A DNA stretch of 39,977 bases from Lachnospiraceae bacterium (GTDB lineage Bacteria > Bacillota > Clostridia > Lachnospirales > Lachnospiraceae). A program made the position numbers and the translations under genes. Location: assembly GCA_017440045.1 (NCBI GenBank), contig JAFSIA010000044.1, forward strand, positions 1 to 39,977. The letters are read 5' to 3'. Below the pieces are notes generated by a model that did no database searches, was not told the DNA's origin, and saw nothing but the letters and a program-made list of their open reading frames with translations. Positions 35,712-39,977 of this stretch are shown piece after piece (position 1 is the first letter of the stretch; every line of letters begins with the position of its first letter).

Positions 35712-36965
35712 ATGGAAAAGATGTATGACATAAAAGAGGAACCTGAGAAAGTTATTTTAGTCGCAGTTAGCGATGGTGATGAAGATAAGGTTAATGAGTC
35801 TTTAGATGAGTTAGAGGAGCTTGTGGATACTGCAGGGGCAGTCACAGTGGGCAGAATGACACAAAACAGAGAGCGAATTCATCCGGGAACATATATTGGA
35901 AAAGGTAAAATAGAAGAGCTTAAAATGTATATTGCATCTACAGAGGCTACAGGTATAGTTTGTGATGATGAATTGTCGCCTGCTCAGCTTAAGAATCTGG
36001 AAGATGAGCTGGATACAAAGGTAATGGATAGAACTTTGGTTATTCTTGATATATTTGCAGGAAGAGCTCTCACAAAAGAAGGAAAAATACAGGTGGAGTT
36101 GGCACAGCTTAAATATCGTTCAGCAAGACTTGTAGGACTTAGAAGCTCACTGTCAAGACTTGGCGGTGGTATTGGAACCAGAGGTCCAGGAGAGAAGAAG
36201 CTTGAAATTGACAGACGTCTTATATCTGATAGAATTGCAGCTCTTAGACGAGATGTAGAAGAGATGGAAAAGCACAGAACACTTGCAAGAGAAAAGAGAA
36301 GCAAGAATTCTGTGCCTGTTATAGCTATTGTAGGATATACAAATGCAGGTAAGTCGACACTTCTTAACAAGCTTACTGATGCTGGTATTTTAGCAGAGGA
36401 CAAGCTGTTTGCAACCCTTGATCCGACTACGAGAAATTACAAGCTGTCATCAGGGCAGGAAGTTTTACTTACAGATACTGTTGGATTTATCAGAAAACTG
36501 CCACATCATTTGATTGATGCATTTAGGTCGACACTTGAGGAGGCTAAGTACGCAGATATTATTCTTCATGTGGTTGATTCATATAATCCACAGATAGACG
36601 CGCAGATGGAAATTGTGTATGACACATTGGAACATCTGGGAGTAAGGGAAAAGCCTATTATAACATTCTTTAATAAGCAGGATAAGTTTGAAGGAGAAAT
36701 ACCTGTATTTAAGGATTTGAAGGCTGATTATGTTATCTATGGTTCTGTTAAGAGTGGTAAAGGTCTTGACAAGCTTGTTGATACTATAGAGAGTGTGCTA
36801 AAGGAGAGAAGCGTATATATCGAGCACGTATTTTCTTATAATGAAGCAGGTAAGCTACAGCTTATTAGAAAGTATGGACAGTTGATTGCCGAGGAATATA
36901 CAGGCGAGGGAATAAAGGTTACGGCAAATGTTCCTAACGATATATATGGCCAATTAGGAATTTAG
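35712..36965 (+). CDS. hflX: GTPase HflX, ribosome-splitting/rescue factor
   Basis: HflX binds the 50S subunit and splits stalled ribosomes, notably under stress. The N-terminal HflX domain carries RIHPGTYIGKGK (55-66) and GGGIGTRGPGE (151-161). The GTPase domain has G1 GYTNAGKS (208-215), G3 DTVGF (245-249) and G4 NKQD (311-314). Length is 417 residues. GAGGAGGG precedes the ATG. It is probably co-transcribed with the regulator upstream and the wall hydrolase gene 10 bp downstream. Confidence 0.96.
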   Translation: MEKMYDIKEEPEKVILVAVSDGDEDKVNESLDELEELVDTAGAVTVGRMTQNRERIHPGTYIGKGKIEELKMYIASTEATGIVCDDELSPAQLKNLEDELDTKVMDRTLVILDIFAGRALTKEGKIQVELAQLKYRSARLVGLRSSLSRLGGGIGTRGPGEKKLEIDRRLISDRIAALRRDVEEMEKHRTLAREKRSKNSVPVIAIVGYTNAGKSTLLNKLTDAGILAEDKLFATLDPTTRNYKLSSGQEVLLTDTVGFIRKLPHHLIDAFRSTLEEAKYADIILHVVDSYNPQIDAQMEIVYDTLEHLGVREKPIITFFNKQDKFEGEIPVFKDLKADYVIYGSVKSGKGLDKLVDTIESVLKERSVYIEHVFSYNEAGKLQLIRKYGQLIAEEYTGEGIKVTANVPNDIYGQLGI

Positions 36966-36975
36966 AGGTAGGCTT

Positions 36976-38160
36976 ATGAAAGTTAAATTCAAGCATTTTA
37001 TGCTTTCTATAACATTATTTTTTGTATGTTTTATAGGAATATCTGGGGCGAAGGCTGATGAAATTTCAGACATAGAGAATCAGATATCTGAAAATGAAGA
37101 TAAGTACAAAGATATACAAAACCAGTTAAAGGAGCTGGAGGCAGCCAAGGATGACCTTGCAGCTTATATTAAGGAGCTTGATGAGTCCTATGCTGTTATT
37201 GAGGCACTTGTTGATGATTTGGATGGACAGATTGAGACAAAGAATGCTGAAATAGATGAAGCGAATAAGAAAATTGCGACCATAGAGGAGCAGTTAAAAG
37301 AACAGTATGAGGATATGAAGCTGCGTATAAAGTATATGTATGAATCAAGTGAAACTGATTATCTTACAGCATTTTTATCCTCAGGCAGTATAAATGAAAT
37401 ATTAGAGCAGTTAGAATATATATCATCTATTATGGAGTATGACAGACAGCAGATGGAAAAGTATGAGCACAATCTGCTTGTTGTCACAGAGCTTAAAACT
37501 GACTTGGAAAAGCAGAAGGAAGAACTGCTTGTGTTAGTAGATGAGCAGGATATACAGCTGGCAAATTTAGACAAGCTTATGGCAGAGGCGGTGGAAAACA
37601 TTGCATCTCACAGTGAGCAGATTGCTGACGCAGAAGCTATGGCTGATTCCATCGAAGCAGAAATAGATAAGCAAAAAAATACTGTGGAGAAGCTTAAGGA
37701 GGAAGAGGAGAAGCGTAAGCAGGAGCAGCAGAATTCTTCCGGACAGAATGGCTCGTCAGGGACAACTGGTTCATATGGTTCGTCCTCCCAGTATGCCGGT
37801 GTAGCATATCAGGATTTACCGGTGGATATTAGGAGAATGGCAGCTATTATATGGTGTGAAGCCAGAGGTGAGAGCTACGAGGGACAGGTGGCAGTAGGCA
37901 CTGTTGTAATGAACCGTGTAGCCAGTCCGAAATTCCCAAATACAATAGAGGGAGTTATATCCCAGAGAGGTCAGTTTACGCCATATCGTTCAGGAAAATA
38001 TGCAGTAGCGCTGGCAAAGACTACTATGCAGCAGTCCTGCATAGACGCGGCTATTGCAGTAATGGTAGATGGAGTTAGATTAGGAGATTGGCTCTTTTTT
38101 AGAATGAAAAATGGAGTCACCAAGGGCGATTATATAGGTTGCCATGTGTTTTATAAATAA
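36976..38160 (+). CDS. Secreted coiled-coil cell wall hydrolase (SleB-type catalytic domain)
   Basis: A signal peptide (about 1-27, ending GAKA) is followed by a long coiled coil (about 31-255) that resembles the N-terminal domains of PcsB, CwlO and EnvC, which are controlled by FtsEX. A Gly/Ser/Tyr-rich linker (about 255-275) leads to a SleB-type hydrolase domain (about 280-394; AAIIWCEARGESYEGQVAVG and GVISQRGQFTPY), with the probable catalytic glutamate in WCEARGE. Such domains cleave peptidoglycan glycan strands as lytic transglycosylases or similar. Length is 394 residues. It combines a division-type regulator domain with a spore-type enzyme domain. Confidence 0.9.
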   Translation: MKVKFKHFMLSITLFFVCFIGISGAKADEISDIENQISENEDKYKDIQNQLKELEAAKDDLAAYIKELDESYAVIEALVDDLDGQIETKNAEIDEANKKIATIEEQLKEQYEDMKLRIKYMYESSETDYLTAFLSSGSINEILEQLEYISSIMEYDRQQMEKYEHNLLVVTELKTDLEKQKEELLVLVDEQDIQLANLDKLMAEAVENIASHSEQIADAEAMADSIEAEIDKQKNTVEKLKEEEEKRKQEQQNSSGQNGSSGTTGSYGSSSQYAGVAYQDLPVDIRRMAAIIWCEARGESYEGQVAVGTVVMNRVASPKFPNTIEGVISQRGQFTPYRSGKYAVALAKTTMQQSCIDAAIAVMVDGVRLGDWLFFRMKNGVTKGDYIGCHVFYK

Positions 38161-38195
38161 AACTTCAATTTGTAATATGGATTGTAAATTGAAGT
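38161..38195. repeat. Inverted repeat after the wall hydrolase gene
   Basis: ACTTCAATTT (38162-38171) and AAATTGAAGT (38186-38195) are exact inverses around a 14-nt loop. There is no T run, so it may protect the 3' end of the transcript. Confidence 0.55.
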
Positions 38196-38222
38196 ATGAT
38201 TATGATATAGCTTGTAATATAT

Positions 38223-38251
38223 AAGATGTGACTTTATAATAGTCACATCTT
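38223..38251 (+). terminator. Intrinsic terminator of the hflX-wall hydrolase operon
   Basis: AAGATGTGACT (38223-38233) pairs perfectly with AGTCACATCTT (38241-38251) over a 7-nt loop, followed by TATTTTTTT. Confidence 0.9.
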
Positions 38252-38337
38252 TATTTTTTTGTTTTTCTTTTCTCAATTATGAATTATTCTGTTTGAAAAT
38301 CCCAAAGCAGAGAGACATGCTCTTATATTTATTGCAA

Positions 38338-38355
38338 AATAGCAAATTTGCTATT
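38338..38355. promoter_or_regulatory. 18-bp perfect palindrome, probable HigA operator
   Basis: AATAGCAAATTTGCTATT is a perfect dyad 41 bp before the toxin gene. XRE antitoxins bind such palindromes to repress their own operon. Position and symmetry are seen; binding is inferred. Confidence 0.6.
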
Positions 38356-38383
38356 GAAATTACATAACAAATATGTTATATAT

Positions 38384-38389
38384 AAGGAG
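38384..38389 (+). promoter_or_regulatory. Ribosome binding site that sets the toxin start
   Basis: AAGGAG lies 7 nt before ATG 38397. The in-frame ATG at 38373 precedes it and has no such site. Confidence 0.75.
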
Positions 38390-38396
38390 AAGATTT

Positions 38397-38756
38397 ATGT
38401 ATGAAATAGAATTTTATGAAGATAAAAATGGAAAAAGTGAAGTTGTGGAATATATTAAGCATTTAAGCACATTATCTTCAAAAGATAGTAGAATTAACTT
38501 AAATAAAATAATTGCATATATGGATATGCTGGAAGAAATGGGAACAAGAATGGGTGAGCCTATGACAAAACATTTAAAGGGGCAAATATGGGAATTGAGG
38601 CCATTGAAAAACCGTATATTATATGCATATTATAAAGGTAATAAGTTTATTATTTTACATTATTTTGTTAAGAAGACGAAAAAAACACCTCAAAAGGAAA
38701 TTGAACGAGCAGAAAAGAATTTAAGGGATTATATGGAAAGGAGAGAAGAGCTATGA
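38397..38756 (+). CDS. HigB/RelE-like toxin (phage Gp49 family)
   Basis: This small basic protein fits the Gp49-like branch of RelE/ParE toxins, which cleave mRNA at the ribosome. Recognisable parts are GQIWELRPLKNRILYAYY (62-79) and ILHYFVKKTKKTPQKEIERA (86-105), typical of the fold's last strands and C-terminal helix. Length is 119 residues from ATG 38397. It overlaps the antitoxin gene by 4 bp (ATGA), with the toxin first as in higBA modules. No other mobile genes are nearby. Confidence 0.9.
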   Translation: MYEIEFYEDKNGKSEVVEYIKHLSTLSSKDSRINLNKIIAYMDMLEEMGTRMGEPMTKHLKGQIWELRPLKNRILYAYYKGNKFIILHYFVKKTKKTPQKEIERAEKNLRDYMERREEL

Positions 38757-39028
38757 GTACGTGGAAGGAATTGAGGAATCAATTAAATATAACTGAAGAA
38801 GATGAGAGAATAATCGAAATAGAGAGACAACTTATCAGAACTATGGTTGATATAAGAGAAGAAAAAGGACTTACGCAAATGCAATTAGCAGAAATGTGTA
38901 ATTTGAAGCAACCGGTTATAGCACGATTGGAAAAAGATGTGCATTCGCCCAGAGTAGATAGTTTGTTAAAAATTCTTGCATCAATGGGATACACGTTACA
39001 AATAGTACCGTATAATGGTAGAAAATAG
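38753..39028 (+). CDS. HigA-like XRE antitoxin
   Basis: A 91-residue protein with a helix-turn-helix domain (about 35-83; LTQMQLAEMCNLKQPVIARLE) of the XRE type. It should neutralise the upstream toxin and repress the operon through the palindrome at 38338-38355. The N-terminal 30 residues form a helix that probably contacts the toxin. Its ATG overlaps the toxin stop codon, giving coupled translation. Confidence 0.92.
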   Translation: MSTWKELRNQLNITEEDERIIEIERQLIRTMVDIREEKGLTQMQLAEMCNLKQPVIARLEKDVHSPRVDSLLKILASMGYTLQIVPYNGRK

Positions 39029-39080
39029 AAAATTATAGATATGTGTAGCACAAACGGGCATTGATTAAGGCAAGAATCTC

Positions 39081-39109
39081 TTGACAAAATGGCATAATCT
39101 GTATAGAAT
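39081..39109 (+). promoter_or_regulatory. Promoter of the leuS T-box transcript
   Basis: Consensus TTGACA (39081-39086), a 17-bp spacer and TAGAAT (39104-39109). The predicted start is near 39116. Confidence 0.8.
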
Positions 39110-39125
39110 ATACACGATATTATAA

Positions 39126-39411
39126 AACCTTTGACGAGGAGTATTAAGAGAAAGCAAGGTTTAAGAGAGCTGCCGTTTGGTGCGAGGCAGTACTAAGCAC
39201 TCCCAACTCGCCTCTGAGGTCTTTAGGTGAAATGAAGTTAGTTGTAATACAGCTTAAATCAGAAAGTAGTCTAAAGCGGGTATTCCCGTTACAGAATTAT
39301 AGTTGTAGTGAAATAGCTACAATTTGAGGGCGTGTGTTCTGCACACGAAATAGAGTGGTACCGCGAAGATATTCGTCTCTATGTGAAATCGTCACATAGG
39401 GGCGATTTTTT
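39126..39411 (+). ncRNA. T-box riboswitch, leucine-specific (CUC specifier)
   Basis: This leader senses uncharged tRNA-Leu and lets transcription enter leuS. Stem I shows GAGGAGTA (39136-39143) and AAGAGAGCTGCCG (39163-39175). The specifier loop reads AACTCGCC with CTC (Leu) at 39207-39209, in the usual frame before TCTGAGG. The T-box core TGGTACCGCG is at 39356-39365, followed by the terminator. Leucine specificity agrees with the leuS start codon downstream. Confidence 0.93.
39371..39411 (+). terminator. Regulated terminator of the T-box
   Basis: ATTCGTCTCTATGTGA (39371-39386) pairs with TCACATAGGGGCGAT (39392-39406) with G-U pairs and one bulge, then T runs. It competes with the antiterminator formed by the T-box core. 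Confidence 0.85.
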
Positions 39412-39573
39412 GTTGTATATAAAGTTCTGCAAACTTCCCTATACAACAAAAATCGCTCCGCTAAGGACTTAATCGAAGTCGCAGGCGACTACGATTTATT
39501 GCGCACCTCGCGGAGAAGAAGTTAATTGCTTTGCAATACCGCTTGGGCGCGAAGAGTTTGCAGGCAAACTCTT
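39402..39573. repeat. Nested palindromes between T-box terminator and leuS
   Basis: GCGATTTTTTGTTGTATA (39402-39419) is inverted at 39440-39456 with one base less. CTCCGC (39456-39461) pairs with GCGGAG (39510-39515) around AATCGAAGTCGC/GCGACTACGATT (39471-39482 and 39485-39496, one mismatch). Then follow ATTGC-TTT-GCAAT (39525-39537) and AAGAGTTTGC/GCAAACTCTT (39552-39573). The dense, GC-richer set looks like an inserted palindromic element. Confidence 0.65.
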
Positions 39574-39603
39574 ATGAACAATCAGAAAGGTAAGGTTAAG
39601 AAA

Positions 39604-39873
39604 ATGTCAGAAATGTACAATCACAAAACAGTTGAAAAAGCATGGCAGAAGGTTTGGGATGACGAGAAGGCATTCGTAGTAGAGAATGATTTTACAAAGC
39701 CAAAGTTTTATGCACTTGTTGAGTTCCCATATCCATCAGGACAGGGACTTCATGTAGGACATCCACGTCCATACACAGCACTTGATATTGTTGCCAGAAA
39801 GAGAAGAATGCAGGGTTACAATGTTCTTTATCCAATGGGATGGGATGCATTTGGTCTTCCTACAGAAAACTAT
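39604..39873 (+). CDS. leuS: Leucyl-tRNA synthetase, N-terminal fragment
   Basis: The first 90 codons are typical LeuRS. After the start comes [20 protein letters not shown], then the class I HIGH motif as HVGH in [19 protein letters not shown], and then [18 protein letters not shown]. LeuRS charges tRNA-Leu and fits the leucine T-box upstream. Immediately after ENY the family sequence should continue with AIKNHIHP or similar. Instead the frame stays open but codes for unrelated residues, which coincides with a shift in base composition. The rest of the gene is therefore missing here, probably through misassembly. GAAAGG lies about 16 nt before the ATG. Confidence 0.9.
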
Positions 39874-39875
39874 AG

Positions 39876-39977
39876 CTTGTTTATATCGAACGCGATCAGA
39901 ACAAATGCGTGCTCTGTAATCTTTGCGTGCGCGTCTGTGACGAAGAGGTCGGAAAGAGCCTTATCGGACTTGTCGGC
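39876..39977 (+). CDS. Fragment of a 4Fe-4S protein (NuoG/FeFe-hydrogenase/FdhA-like), probably foreign
   Basis: In a frame different from leuS, the last 102 bases encode [20 protein letters not shown] followed by [14 protein letters not shown]. The C-x2-C-x2-C-x3-C spacing and the preceding RDxNKC match the [4Fe-4S] segment in the N-terminal part of NADH dehydrogenase subunit G, [FeFe]-hydrogenases and formate dehydrogenase alpha chains. It has no start or stop codon inside the window. By my count 51 of 102 bases are G or C, well above the rest of the window. It probably comes from another organism or locus joined to leuS during assembly. Confidence 0.75.

Noticed and set aside
39874-39977. 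Continuation of the leuS frame to the window end as a natural fusion protein
   Set aside because: The residues in that frame match nothing in LeuRS, whereas another frame gives a clear 4Fe-4S motif, so the open leuS frame is accidental.

Overview
The window looks like a low-GC Firmicute chromosome, most likely class Clostridia and probably family Lachnospiraceae. The grounds are AT-rich DNA with A/T-rich third codon positions, strong AGGAGG ribosome binding sites, the era-recO order, a type II fatty acid synthesis operon running acpP-fabD-fabG-fabF-accB-fabZ-accC-accDA, a leucine T-box in front of leuS, and a NatAB-type transporter beside a lipoteichoic-acid-synthase-like enzyme. This assignment rests on gene content and my recognition of protein families; no search was run. 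I see no rRNA, tRNA, CRISPR array, transposase or phage structural gene.

Layout. (1) 3-8009: the 3' part of an M16C peptidase gene, era, recO, and two cytoplasmic glycosidases (GH36-like and GH43-like), closely spaced and ending at a hairpin. (2) 8273-11723: X-Pro aminopeptidase, a tandem-GNAT protein and signal peptidase I with its own promoter and terminator. (3) 11762-15706: an NfeD protein, a stomatin/SPFH protein, a LytTR response regulator, a GHKL kinase with no membrane segments, and a PAP2 phosphatase. The PAP2 promoter is preceded by regularly spaced AACTATAA boxes. (4) 15739-17426: inorganic pyrophosphatase (minus strand) and an Rsm22-type methyltransferase, read from divergent promoters whose -35 boxes are only 2 bp apart. 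(5) 17482-25969: a three-gene ABC-2 exporter, then an envelope group (LTA-synthase-like enzyme, SanA/YdcF-like protein, ComEC-like metallohydrolase, secreted GH5 glycosidase with a threonine-rich linker). (6) 25980-34606: the fatty acid operon, with a consensus promoter, a FabT-like operator, a fused accD-accA gene and a terminal FabK/nitronate-monooxygenase-like flavoprotein carrying a cysteine cluster. (7) 34607-38251: a very AT-rich leader, an OmpR-type response regulator with no adjacent kinase, hflX, and a secreted coiled-coil cell wall hydrolase. (8) 38338-39028: a HigBA-like toxin-antitoxin pair behind a perfect palindrome. (9) 39081-39977: a leucine T-box, a palindrome-rich spacer and the start of leuS. 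The leuS gene stops being leuS at about 39874 and the sequence becomes a fragment of an unrelated iron-sulfur protein at 50% GC, most likely an assembly chimera.

How the parts may work together. The fatty acid operon supplies acyl chains, and several neighbouring genes act on the envelope that uses them (LTA synthase, PAP2 phosphatase, signal peptidase, cell wall hydrolase, SPFH/NfeD). The most unusual candidate system is region 3: a membrane-scaffold pair in line with a sensorless kinase/LytTR regulator, and, just downstream, a promoter for a lipid phosphatase whose upstream boxes have the 21-bp spacing that LytTR dimers recognise. That linkage is inference.
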